Assembly: GCA_964505385.1 (NCBI GenBank)
Contig: CAZDIA010000027.1
Coordinates: forward strand, 1 to 42,174
Reading direction: 5' to 3'
Source of the DNA: SLJN01 sp964505385
Lineage (GTDB): Bacteria; Bacteroidota; Rhodothermia; Balneolales; Natronogracilivirgulaceae
Length of the DNA stretch: 42,174 bases
Shown piece after piece: positions 26,940 to 35,319 of this stretch. A model generated the notes under the pieces. The model saw only the letters and a list, made by a program, of their open reading frames with translations, was not told the DNA's origin and did no database searches. Position numbers and translations under genes: made by a program. Position 1 is the stretch's first letter. Every line of letters begins with the position of its first letter.

Positions 26940-28883
26940 ATGCTTATGTTGGTTCGAATTATACTGCTTTTATCTTTCCTTTTAATGAGTGCCGGTTCAT
27001 TAGAGTATATCAATGCCAATGAATCTGAATTGGATGTGGACCCGCCTAAATATGAACATCGATCTGTTTGGGTGGCCACCGTACCCGGAATGGACTTTCT
27101 TAAAACAGAGAAAGAGCAAATGCGGGCAATGGGCATGGATATTCCCGAGGGTGACGTGAGTGCAGACTGGCCCAAAGAAGAAGCACAATCAGCCGAAGAA
27201 CACAAGGAAGATCTGATTGAAATCATAGATAATGCGTACGATGCAGGAATGAATGCTGTGATCTTTCAGGTGGTTCCAAGGGGAAACGCCTTTTATGAAA
27301 GCGAACGGCTCCCATGGAGCCATACCCTGGATGATGATAACGAAGCAGGAGTGCATCCGGGTTGGGACCCGCTTGAGACGGCAATAGAGGAGGCGCATAA
27401 AAGAGGAATGGAGCTACATGCGTGGTACAATGTCGGAAGAGTTGGAGATGATGGCATGCCTCTGCCGGATGAAGAGCCTTATCATATAAGCCAAACCAAT
27501 GAGGAATGGCTCCAACATATAGGCAATCAACTATGGCTTGATCCGGGTATACCGGACGCCCGGGAGTGGATGGAAGGCAATGTGATGGAGATTGTAGAGA
27601 ATTACGACGTTGATGCCATCCATTTTGATTTTATCCGATATCCAACAGGTGGCTTTGATTCGGATTCCGATACGATGGACGAATACAATCCGGATGATAT
27701 AGAAGATCTGGATGACTGGAGAAGAAATAATCTCACAAGCTTTGTTGAAAATATTTATCCGCAGGTTAAGGAGGAAAAACCTTGGGTAAAAGTTGGTTCC
27801 GCAGCACTTGGCCACTATAAGAGTGAAGAAGTTGGCTGGGCCGGCGCCTGGGGATATGAAGCTGCGTTTCAGGAAACCCGCGAATGGCTGGAGATGGAGA
27901 TTCACGATTACCTCGCCCCGATGATTTATTGGGACATCCACTGGCCAAATCCCCGGTTTGAAGTACTTGCACACTTGTGGGCTGATGACCGGCGCGGTCG
28001 GCATGTATATCTCGGAACGGGACCCTACCAGGGTTTTGATACCGAAGAAATTTCGGCCCAGATTGATACAAGCAGAGTAGCGGATGCGCAGGGGAATATC
28101 CATTTCAGCTACCGTGATGTGTTTCCGATTGTTGGAGACCGGGTAGTGGATGAACGCTACCAAATCAACGCCTCCATTATTCCACCGATGGAATGGATGG
28201 ATACCGATGTTCCGGAAGCACCGGAACTATCTATTGACGAACCGGTTGCCCGTCAGCATCCGGAAGGCGCAGAATTGCAGGAGGATGAACAAGTCGTTAA
28301 CCTGCAATGGAACGACCAGGATTTTGAAACTGAAGAAGGCGACGATTTGATCCGCTATGCCGTCTACCGCTACAACGGCGATGCGGAGCCGGATAAAGAA
28401 GATGTGCAGGAAGATGCAATGAGCCTGGTGGGGATCACCGGTGAGACGGAATACACCGACATCGCACCGCCGGCGGCCCATGATAATTTCTACTACTACG
28501 TTTCGGCGCTGAATCGTAACAACAACGAAAGCGATCTGTCCAATCCGGCGGAAACCGAAGTGCTGGTCAGTTCGGATGATGAACCCGAGCTTGCCTCGGA
28601 ACACCGGCTGCATCAGAACTATCCTAACCCGTTCAATCCGGTGACCGAGATCAGTTATGAACTGGCATCGGAGGCCGAAGTGGAACTGACGGTATATGAT
28701 GTCACCGGCCGTGAAGTGGTGACCCTGAAAGAGGGGACCGTCCAATCAGCGGGCACCCATACCGCCCGGTTTGATGGCTCAGATCTGGCCTCCGGGATAT
28801 ATTTGTACCGGCTGGAAGTCAGGGATGCCGCAACCGGAGCCGATCTCCATACCGACACCCGGCGAATGACGCTGATTAAATAA
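26940..28883 (+). CDS. Secreted GHL10-family glycosyl hydrolase with FN3 and T9SS domains (GHL10-1)
   Basis: This is a family-10-like glycosidase (GHL10, PF02638-type). E. coli DigH of this family cleaves peptide-free peptidoglycan strands. The ATG at 26940 gives 647 residues with a proper signal peptide (LVRIILLLSFLLMSAG); the longer open frame back to 26817 runs through repeated contig-end sequence and a terminator. The catalytic domain spans about 36-400, with EHRSVWVAT, NAVIFQVVPRG, AHKRGMELHAWYN, HFDFIRYP (Asp230) and YLAPMIYWDI. An FN3-like domain spans about 425-550 and the T9SS domain 554-647 (NYPNPFNPVT, SGIYLYRL, MTLIK). The 3' 718 bp are nearly identical to the neighbour at 29460. 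The leader and start are closely related to the third copy at 41537. Confidence 0.92.
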   Translation: MLMLVRIILLLSFLLMSAGSLEYINANESELDVDPPKYEHRSVWVATVPGMDFLKTEKEQMRAMGMDIPEGDVSADWPKEEAQSAEEHKEDLIEIIDNAYDAGMNAVIFQVVPRGNAFYESERLPWSHTLDDDNEAGVHPGWDPLETAIEEAHKRGMELHAWYNVGRVGDDGMPLPDEEPYHISQTNEEWLQHIGNQLWLDPGIPDAREWMEGNVMEIVENYDVDAIHFDFIRYPTGGFDSDSDTMDEYNPDDIEDLDDWRRNNLTSFVENIYPQVKEEKPWVKVGSAALGHYKSEEVGWAGAWGYEAAFQETREWLEMEIHDYLAPMIYWDIHWPNPRFEVLAHLWADDRRGRHVYLGTGPYQGFDTEEISAQIDTSRVADAQGNIHFSYRDVFPIVGDRVVDERYQINASIIPPMEWMDTDVPEAPELSIDEPVARQHPEGAELQEDEQVVNLQWNDQDFETEEGDDLIRYAVYRYNGDAEPDKEDVQEDAMSLVGITGETEYTDIAPPAAHDNFYYYVSALNRNNNESDLSNPAETEVLVSSDDEPELASEHRLHQNYPNPFNPVTEISYELASEAEVELTVYDVTGREVVTLKEGTVQSAGTHTARFDGSDLASGIYLYRLEVRDAATGADLHTDTRRMTLIK

Positions 28884-28959
28884 GTAAACGTAGAATTTTA
28901 CGGAAAAAACGGAATTAAAATTTCTTTTGAAGAGGTAGAGGTAAAGGTGTAAAGATAAA

Positions 28960-29006
28960 AAGAAGTAAAGATGTGAAGAGGTAAAGAAGGAAAGAAGTAA
29001 AGAAAT
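28960..29006. repeat. Left inverted repeat bracketing the four-helix-bundle gene
   Basis: About 47 bp of purine-rich sequence ('gaagtaaagatgtgaagagg...') is a near-perfect inverted match to 29349-29395. Further degenerate units extend left to about 28928. Confidence 0.8.
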
Positions 29007-29008
29007 TG

Positions 29009-29368
29009 TCAGGATAGTTTGTTGAATATAGAAGAGAGAATTCTTTTCAATTCTTCAGATTCTGTTAGAAGCTCTTGACATTTTTGGGTATCTCCAAGTT
29101 TGAGTCGCGAAAATATTTTTAGAAAATAATTTGCTTCTCGGACTTCCTTTAATGATATACCAATTTTTACTCTCGAATCAGCTTTTGAGACAAATCCTTG
29201 CGCTTCTTCATAATTTGCTCCTCCGGAAGAAGAACTTCTGGTAAGCTGACGTTTGAGGTCGTAGTTTTCCGCTGTTGTTTTTACTGTGCGAAGATATAAT
29301 ATAACGTTAACAGCGAACTCAAATAGTCGTTCTGTCAATTCCCTCTTATTTTCTTGACTTCTTGACAT
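29009..29368 (-). CDS. Four-helix-bundle protein (S23/IVP-like, TIGR02436 type)
   Basis: This is a 119-residue, mostly helical protein of the family that includes proteins encoded in 23S rRNA intervening sequences and the Avd accessory of diversity-generating retroelements. Typical motifs are TERLFEFAVNVILYLRTV, LKRQLTRSSSSGGANYEEAQ and REANYFLKIFSRL. I start it at the ATG at 29368: the upstream in-frame extension runs into the divergent GHL10-2 gene, and agaggt lies just before this ATG. Its molecular function is unknown. The first codons (MSRSQEN) and the ribosome-binding region lie inside the right inverted repeat, so gene and repeat appear to travel as a unit. It is the only minus-strand gene in the plus-strand part of the window and is not visibly related to its neighbours. 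Confidence 0.88.
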   Translation of the reverse strand: MSRSQENKRELTERLFEFAVNVILYLRTVKTTAENYDLKRQLTRSSSSGGANYEEAQGFVSKADSRVKIGISLKEVREANYFLKIFSRLKLGDTQKCQELLTESEELKRILSSIFNKLS

Positions 29369-29395
29369 CTTTACCTCTTCACATCTTGACTTCTT
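29349..29395. repeat. Right inverted repeat bracketing the four-helix-bundle gene
   Basis: Inverted match of 28960-29006. It contains the start codon of the four-helix-bundle gene, and its outer end is about 65 bp before the GHL10-2 start. Confidence 0.8.
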
Positions 29396-29459
29396 AAAAT
29401 TCACTAATTCTGTAACTGAATAAAGAATACAGATAAATAACAAAACTTTTCTGCCAAAT

Positions 29460-31385
29460 ATGAAGTACCGCTTTGCTTTCTTGTTGATTCTGACTTTTAT
29501 GATAGCAGGTTTTGGAAAAAGTGCAGCCAACCCTGAGCCTGATGTAACTCCTCCGAAATTTGAGCATCGCTCGGTCTGGCTGACTACAGCCCACTCTCTT
29601 GATTTTCCAAAATTAGCAGCAGAAAAGCACGGATTGCAACACACAGAACCGGAAGCTGGTCAGGTGCAGGACTGGCCATCCGAAGATGCAGAAACAGCAA
29701 GCGAGCAAAAGGAGGATCTGATTGAAATCATACAGACTTCCTATGAGGAAGGTTTAAATGCGATCATGTTTCAGGTTGTGCCGCGCGGGGATGCACTGTA
29801 TGAAAGCGAAAGATTACCCTGGAGTGATGTATTAACCGGCACTGCAGGGGAAGATCCGGGTTGGGATCCGCTTGAAGTAGCCATTGAAGAAGCACACAAG
29901 CGAGGGATGGAGCTTCATGCATGGTATAATGCAAATAATGTAGCCAATGAGGGGCAACCCATGCCGGATGAAGAACCGCTTCACGTTACACAGCAGCATG
30001 AGGATTGGATGGAATTAAAGGATGGGGTGTACTATTTGAATCCCGGAATACCGGATACCAGAGAGTGGATGAAGCAAAATGTTCTGGAAATTGTCGAAAA
30101 TTATGATATCGATGCCATCCACTTTGATTACCTGAGATATGCCACCAGCGGTTTCGATTCCGACTCCCAAACTATGGAAGAATACAATGAAAATGATATT
30201 GAGGAACTGGACGATTGGCGACGCGACAACGTGAATGAATTTTTACGCGATGCTTACCCGGCGATCAAAGAGGTGAAACCATGGGTGAAAGTAGGATCTT
30301 CCGCAATCGGCAATTATAAACAAGGCACATTTCCCTGGTCACCGCATTGGGGTTATGATCATGCCTATCAGGAAAGCAGGCTATGGCTTGAAGAGGAAGT
30401 AATCGATTATTTAGCACCCATGATTTATCATGATATCGATTACCCTACGCCGAGGTTTGAAGATATCGTGCATGATTGGGTAGATAATAATTATGGTCGT
30501 CAGATTTTCATCGGTAAGGGGCCGTATATCGATGAGGTGATGGATGAAATCAATGATCAGATAGATACCACCCGGGCAAGCGGTGCTGATGGCAGTGTAT
30601 ATTTCAGGTATGATCATATAGAGCCCCCTGTAGTTGGGGATGCTCCGCTTGAAGAACGCTACGACATCAACGCCTCCATTATTCCACCGATGGAATGGAT
30701 GGATACCGATGTGCCGGAAGCGCCGGAATTATCTATTGACGAACCGGTTGCACGACAGAATCCGGAAGGAACAGAATTGCAGGAGGATGAACAAGTCGTT
30801 AACCTGCAATGGAACGACCAGGATTTTGAAACTGAAGAAGGCGACGATTTGATCCGCTATGCCGTCTACCGCTACAACGGCGATGCGGAGCCGGAAAAAG
30901 AAGATGTGCAGGAAAATGCAATGAGTCTGGTAGGCATCACCGGTGAGACAGAGTACACCGACATCGCACCGCCGGCGGCCCATGATAATTTCTACTACTA
31001 TGTTTCGGCACTGAACCGGAATAATAACGAGAGTGATCTGTCCAATGCGGCGGTAACCGAAGTGCTGGTCAGCTCGGATGATGAGCCTGAGCTTGCCTCG
31101 GAACACCGGTTGCATCAGAACTATCCTAACCCGTTCAATCCGGCGACCGAAATCAGTTATGAACTGGTATCGGAGGCTGAAGTGGAATTGACGGTATATG
31201 ATGTCACCGGCCGTGAAGTGGTGAGCCTGAAAGAGGGGGCTGTCCAATCAGCGGGCACCCATACTGCCCGGTTTGATGGCTCGCAATTGTCCACCGGGGT
31301 ATATTTATACCAGCTGGAAGTCAGGGATGCTGCAACCGGAGCCGATCTTCATACCGACACCCGGCGAATGACGCTGATTAAATAA
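29460..31385 (+). CDS. Secreted GHL10-family glycosyl hydrolase with FN3 and T9SS domains (GHL10-2)
   Basis: This 641-residue paralogue of GHL10-1 has the same order of parts: signal peptide (1 to about 23), GHL10 domain (about 34-395; EHRSVWLTTAHSLDFPK, IMFQVVPRG, GMELHAWYN, HFDYLRYA, YLAPMIYHDI), FN3 domain and T9SS domain (548-641). The catalytic half has diverged clearly from GHL10-1. The final 718 bp are nearly identical to 28166-28883, with no indels and a run of about 124 identical bases, which points to recent gene conversion or domain copying. HFDYLRYA replaces the usual HFDFIRYP of GHL10-1 and may alter the active-site rim. It has no matching copy visible after cassette B within the window. 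Probably secreted through T9SS to the cell surface. Confidence 0.92.
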   Translation: MKYRFAFLLILTFMIAGFGKSAANPEPDVTPPKFEHRSVWLTTAHSLDFPKLAAEKHGLQHTEPEAGQVQDWPSEDAETASEQKEDLIEIIQTSYEEGLNAIMFQVVPRGDALYESERLPWSDVLTGTAGEDPGWDPLEVAIEEAHKRGMELHAWYNANNVANEGQPMPDEEPLHVTQQHEDWMELKDGVYYLNPGIPDTREWMKQNVLEIVENYDIDAIHFDYLRYATSGFDSDSQTMEEYNENDIEELDDWRRDNVNEFLRDAYPAIKEVKPWVKVGSSAIGNYKQGTFPWSPHWGYDHAYQESRLWLEEEVIDYLAPMIYHDIDYPTPRFEDIVHDWVDNNYGRQIFIGKGPYIDEVMDEINDQIDTTRASGADGSVYFRYDHIEPPVVGDAPLEERYDINASIIPPMEWMDTDVPEAPELSIDEPVARQNPEGTELQEDEQVVNLQWNDQDFETEEGDDLIRYAVYRYNGDAEPEKEDVQENAMSLVGITGETEYTDIAPPAAHDNFYYYVSALNRNNNESDLSNAAVTEVLVSSDDEPELASEHRLHQNYPNPFNPATEISYELVSEAEVELTVYDVTGREVVSLKEGAVQSAGTHTARFDGSQLSTGVYLYQLEVRDAATGADLHTDTRRMTLIK

Positions 31386-31834
31386 GTAGGCAAATTACAG
31401 GTGAGCCGACTGCCGGCGACGCCTACCGGGCTGTCCGCCCGATGCGAGGCACTGGGTATTGAGTTGAATTAAGGAGAAGGGCGGGCTGTCCGGGATGGGG
31501 AAGCCTCTCGACCAGTGCCGACAGCCGGAAGAAAGCCGATGGTTGGGTGAGGAAATAGCAATGGAGAGTTGAGGTGTGGCAAGGTTTTCCCGCTTCCGAC
31601 AGCCGGCGATAAGGTTGGGTGCCTTCAGCCGGAAGCATACCACTGATTTGGTGGTAAATAATTGGCAGGGAGAGAGCTGGGTAGGAGATTCAGGTAAAAT
31701 GAGTGTAAATAAAACTTGTTATCATTATTTAATATTTATGGCGGAATATGTTGTAAGATATTGAAAAACAGAGCCTAATATAAAGAATTACGTAATATTG
31801 TTTTATATTGTATTAAAAAAAGTAAACCAACTAT

Positions 31835-31863
31835 TTGACAAATGCTTTAATTTCCAGCATATT
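31835..31863 (+). promoter_or_regulatory. Promoter of TonB cassette B (TTGACA-N17-CATATT)
   Basis: TTGACA (31835-31840), a 17-bp spacer and CATATT (31858-31863) match cassette A exactly in hexamers and spacing. Read as a Bacteroidota-type promoter, CATATTTG is one base off TAnnTTTG, at a suitable distance from TTG. Confidence 0.65.
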
Positions 31864-31987
31864 TGTAGAAGAGATTGCCACCTTAGACGATTAAGATCAA
31901 GGGTGTCAACTCTGATAGGAAAGCGCTTGCTGTCCGGATAATTCAACCTGTTGGCCGGAATCAAGCAAAAATATTGATTAATAAGTA

Positions 31988-32022
31988 CAAAATCGGATTT
32001 AATAATGCTGTTGCCGATTATG
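31988..32022 (+). promoter_or_regulatory. Conserved leader hairpin, cassette B
   Basis: The arms caaaatcgg and ccgattatg pair over 8 of 9 positions around a 17-nt loop ending atgctgttg, matching the hairpin at 15147-15180. A second perfect hairpin follows at 32040-32060 (ttacattc, loop tcagc, gaatgtaa) that I do not find in cassette A. Confidence 0.5.
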
Positions 32023-32098
32023 CTTAAAATTAAGACAGGTTACATTCTCAGCGAATGTAAATTGATAGGTTTACAATTCATGTTTCACTCTAATCGCT

Positions 32099-35000
32099 AT
32101 GCACCCAAAAAAATCGCCTATACTTAAGAAAATAAGCTACAGATCACTCCCACTTATTCTACTCTTTACTTTATTTATATCCGAACTTGCCTTTGGGCAG
32201 GCCGGCCGTATAGATGGGACAGTGATTGATGCGGAAACCGAAGATCATCTCGTGGGAGTAAATGTTTTCGTCCAGGAGCTTGAAACCGGTACCACTACCA
32301 ACCTTGAAGGGTATTACTCCATAATAAATGTACCTCCCGGTGAATATACGCTCAGGCTTACCTATATAGGCTATGCCGAAGTAACTGTAGAAAACGTCAA
32401 TGTAAATATTGATCAAACTACTACGATTGATGTTGACATGCAGGAGACGGCCATTGCCGGCGAAGAAGTAACAGTTATCGCTGAGCGCCCCGTAGTAGAA
32501 CGTGATGTCGCGGCAAGTACCCGAAATATCGGCAGGCAGGATTTCGATGACCTCCCCGCTGCTGATATCGGGTCAGTAGTGGGTTTGCAGGCCGGTATCC
32601 AGGGGTTAAATATTCGAGGCGGCAGCGCAGATGAAGTATCTTTTCAATTAGACGGACTCAGTTTAAGAGATGAACGCGATAACACACCATTCACGGGTGT
32701 AAGTTATACCGCTATTCAGGAGATTCAGGTTCAGACCGGCGGTTTTCAGGCGGAGTATGGCGACCTTCGCTCCGGTTTGATCAACGTCGTTACCAGAACC
32801 GGCCATCGCGAGCGCTATGAAGGCGATGTCATATTCAGATACCGGCCACCGGGCGAAAAGCACTTCGGCCCTGCCCATAATGATCCTGAAGACTCCTACT
32901 TCCTGCGACCATTTTTAGATGACGAAGTAGCCTGGACGGGTACAGATAGTGGAGCATGGGACCGATATACTCGGGATAAATACCGCAGTTTTCAGGGATG
33001 GGTTTCTGTAGCTGAAAATACTTTGGAAGATGATGATCCTACGACGGATTTAACTCCTAAAGCTGCCCAACAGCTATTCATGTGGCAAAAAAGAAAAGAT
33101 CTGGGGATAACAGAGCCGGATTACGATCTGGATATGAGTTTCGGTGGTCCGTTTCCGGGTATAAGCAGTGCGCTTGGAAATCTTCGGTTTTGGGCATCGT
33201 ATCGTCGCAGCCAGAATATGTATTCGATACCACTATCCGAAGACAGGTTTGTAGATTATACCGGCCACCTGAAGCTTTCCTCCGATGTGATCGAAGGATC
33301 CGGAATGACCCTCTCAGTAGAAGGACTATTCGGACGGCAGACCGGCACAAATAGCAATAATGTAGGCCGGCCCGGTATCTTTACTTCCGCTTCTGCAATA
33401 TTCTCAGCAATAGATCGCCATAGTTACGCCGACTGCGTCATGTTTTGTTCTGACTATTTTGCTCCCACGCAGGTTGATCGCTATATGATAGGCGGTACGT
33501 TCACGCACTCTCTCAGTGCCGATACCTACTATGAAGTAAGCGTAAGTAATTTTGCTTCTGATTACGATACCAATCCCGGAGCTTTAAGAGATACTACTGG
33601 AGTTATGCCGTTCGGTAATGCTTTTTTAGCTGATGAAGCTCCATTTGGATTCTGGCCTCAGCCTGCGGATGGAATTGGCGACGGTATGCGAATGGGGGTT
33701 GGTATGAGTAACTCCAGAGACAGTTCTTATGTGAATTATATTGATGCCAGTTTTGACATTACAAGTCAGTTGAATCGATATATACAGGTTAAATCCGGAG
33801 TTCAGATGGTCAGAACCAACAGCCAGGTAAACTATGCCTCGGTTGATGAATATCTGCCAAGCGGTCGAACTCAAAGCACGTGGAGCGAAACTCCAATACG
33901 GGGTGCGGTGTACGGTCAGGCCAAACTTGAGTTTGAGGATGTAGTGGCAAATCTCGGTCTCCGCATGGATTACTCTCACTCTAATACTGATTGGTATGAC
34001 TATGAGGACTTTTCGGAAGCATTTGGGGCCGGGAGGGATCTTGATGAAGAGCTGGATAAAGTGCCGACCGATCATCAAGTCTCACTGAGTCCAAGGTTGG
34101 GCATTTCATTTCCGATTACTGTGGAAAGCAAGCTCTATTTTAACTACGGGCACTTCAGGTCTATGCCGGCACCCGAAAACCTGTATTTAGTTGAACGGGC
34201 TATTGCTGATCAGGCTGTAGATCACATTGCCAACCCGAATCTTCCACTGCCTAAGACTGTCTCCTACGAACTGGGATATGAGCACAGTTTATTCGACGCA
34301 TATCTGATAAGGGTAGCTGGTTATTACAGGGACGTTACCAATCAGCCTACTACGGTGACTTATCAGGATATGAGCGGAGCCGTTAGCTATACTGTGAGCC
34401 GGCCGTGGAACTATGAAGATACGCGTGGGGCTGAATTTACCCTTGAAAAGCGAGACGGCCGTTTCGTCCGGGGTTTTGTAAACTATACCTATATGCTGGA
34501 TTCCTCCGGTAATTTTGGGTTCCAAAACCAATATGAGAATCCGGCACTGCAGCGTGAATATGAGCGCGGAGCTTTTACTGAGGCGGAGCGTTCAAGACCG
34601 GTACCCCGCCCGTATGCCCGGGCAAATTTACGCCTGTTTACTCCACCGGAATGGGGACCCTCAGTTGGTGGATTCAATCCGCTTTCCGACTGGATGTTAA
34701 GCTTTCTCGGTACCTGGCAGGCCGGCCGTTATTTTACCTGGGTAGGCGGTGGAGCTGCTCCTCCGGGTATTAGCAATAATGTTCAATGGAGAGATACTTA
34801 CAATGTTGATCTGCGTATCAGCAAAGACATCCGGCTGGATAACGCTTCTATCGAATTTTTCGCGGACATAAATAATCTTTTCAACTTCAGGCATATGTCC
34901 CAATGGGCCACCTATGGGTTCAGAGACGGCTCGGATTACCAACGATATATGAATTCACTGCACCTGCCGGACTCAGACGATTATCCCAATATCCCGGGTA

Positions 35001-35299
35001 GCGACCGGCCGGGTGATTTCCGCGATCCGGATGCCGATTTCCATCCGATAGAGCAGGTTAGCAGTTTTGATGCCCTTCCGCGTGATCCGGACAGAACACA
35101 AAGGCGTCCTTTTTACTATTCTCGTGAAACCGGCAATTACTATGAGTTTTCCGAGGAGCAAAACGGATGGGTTGATGCTGATGATAGTACGCTTCAGCAG
35201 GTGCTTGATGATCAGGCTTATATCAACATGCCGAATCTCCGGTCGATGACCTTTGTCAACCCCCGTAACATCTTCTGGGGCATCAGAGTGAACTTTTAA
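32099..35299 (+). CDS. TonB-dependent outer membrane receptor, cassette B
   Basis: This 1066-residue paralogue of the receptor at 15279 is colinear throughout and mostly identical. It has a signal peptide (1 to about 34, LAFGQ), carboxypeptidase-D-like domain (about 36-115), plug (about 125-235; LNIRGGSADEVSFQLDG) and a beta-barrel ending GIRVNF. The loop Cys pair is kept (CVMFCSDYF). Differences cluster in the signal peptide and in short barrel loops, as expected if the two receptors recognise related but not identical ligands. The next gene begins 20 bp downstream, the same spacing as in cassette A. No SusD homologue is adjacent. The ligand is unknown. Confidence 0.92.
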   Translation: MHPKKSPILKKISYRSLPLILLFTLFISELAFGQAGRIDGTVIDAETEDHLVGVNVFVQELETGTTTNLEGYYSIINVPPGEYTLRLTYIGYAEVTVENVNVNIDQTTTIDVDMQETAIAGEEVTVIAERPVVERDVAASTRNIGRQDFDDLPAADIGSVVGLQAGIQGLNIRGGSADEVSFQLDGLSLRDERDNTPFTGVSYTAIQEIQVQTGGFQAEYGDLRSGLINVVTRTGHRERYEGDVIFRYRPPGEKHFGPAHNDPEDSYFLRPFLDDEVAWTGTDSGAWDRYTRDKYRSFQGWVSVAENTLEDDDPTTDLTPKAAQQLFMWQKRKDLGITEPDYDLDMSFGGPFPGISSALGNLRFWASYRRSQNMYSIPLSEDRFVDYTGHLKLSSDVIEGSGMTLSVEGLFGRQTGTNSNNVGRPGIFTSASAIFSAIDRHSYADCVMFCSDYFAPTQVDRYMIGGTFTHSLSADTYYEVSVSNFASDYDTNPGALRDTTGVMPFGNAFLADEAPFGFWPQPADGIGDGMRMGVGMSNSRDSSYVNYIDASFDITSQLNRYIQVKSGVQMVRTNSQVNYASVDEYLPSGRTQSTWSETPIRGAVYGQAKLEFEDVVANLGLRMDYSHSNTDWYDYEDFSEAFGAGRDLDEELDKVPTDHQVSLSPRLGISFPITVESKLYFNYGHFRSMPAPENLYLVERAIADQAVDHIANPNLPLPKTVSYELGYEHSLFDAYLIRVAGYYRDVTNQPTTVTYQDMSGAVSYTVSRPWNYEDTRGAEFTLEKRDGRFVRGFVNYTYMLDSSGNFGFQNQYENPALQREYERGAFTEAERSRPVPRPYARANLRLFTPPEWGPSVGGFNPLSDWMLSFLGTWQAGRYFTWVGGGAAPPGISNNVQWRDTYNVDLRISKDIRLDNASIEFFADINNLFNFRHMSQWATYGFRDGSDYQRYMNSLHLPDSDDYPNIPGSDRPGDFRDPDADFHPIEQVSSFDALPRDPDRTQRRPFYYSRETGNYYEFSEEQNGWVDADDSTLQQVLDDQAYINMPNLRSMTFVNPRNIFWGIRVNF

Positions 35300-35319
35300 T
35301 TCAGAAATAAGTCAGGTTA

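Larger units (their letters stand above)
31386..32098. other. 713-bp gene-free region: GC-richer repeat-containing segment, then cassette B promoter and leader
   Basis: No convincing gene. Positions 31399-31660 are richer in G+C than the surroundings and carry internal short repeats: cgggctgtccg at 31427-31437 and 31482-31492, and ccgacagccgg at 31518-31528 and 31596-31606. Open frames here are short, overlap on both strands and have repeat-derived composition. It may be a decayed insertion or an unrecognised RNA. From about 31700 the sequence is AT-rich and leads into the promoter (31835-31863) and conserved leader of the cassette B TonB gene. Confidence 0.55.

Noticed and set aside
27531..28163. 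210-codon minus-strand open frame inside GHL10-1
   Set aside because: Antisense shadow of the conserved catalytic domain.
29009..29644. 211-residue version of the four-helix-bundle protein
   Set aside because: The extra N-terminus is antisense to GHL10-2 and absent from the family; the ATG at 29368 has a good ribosome-binding site.
31399..31660. Group II intron remnant
   Set aside because: I could not find a domain V-like hairpin or any reverse transcriptase fragment.
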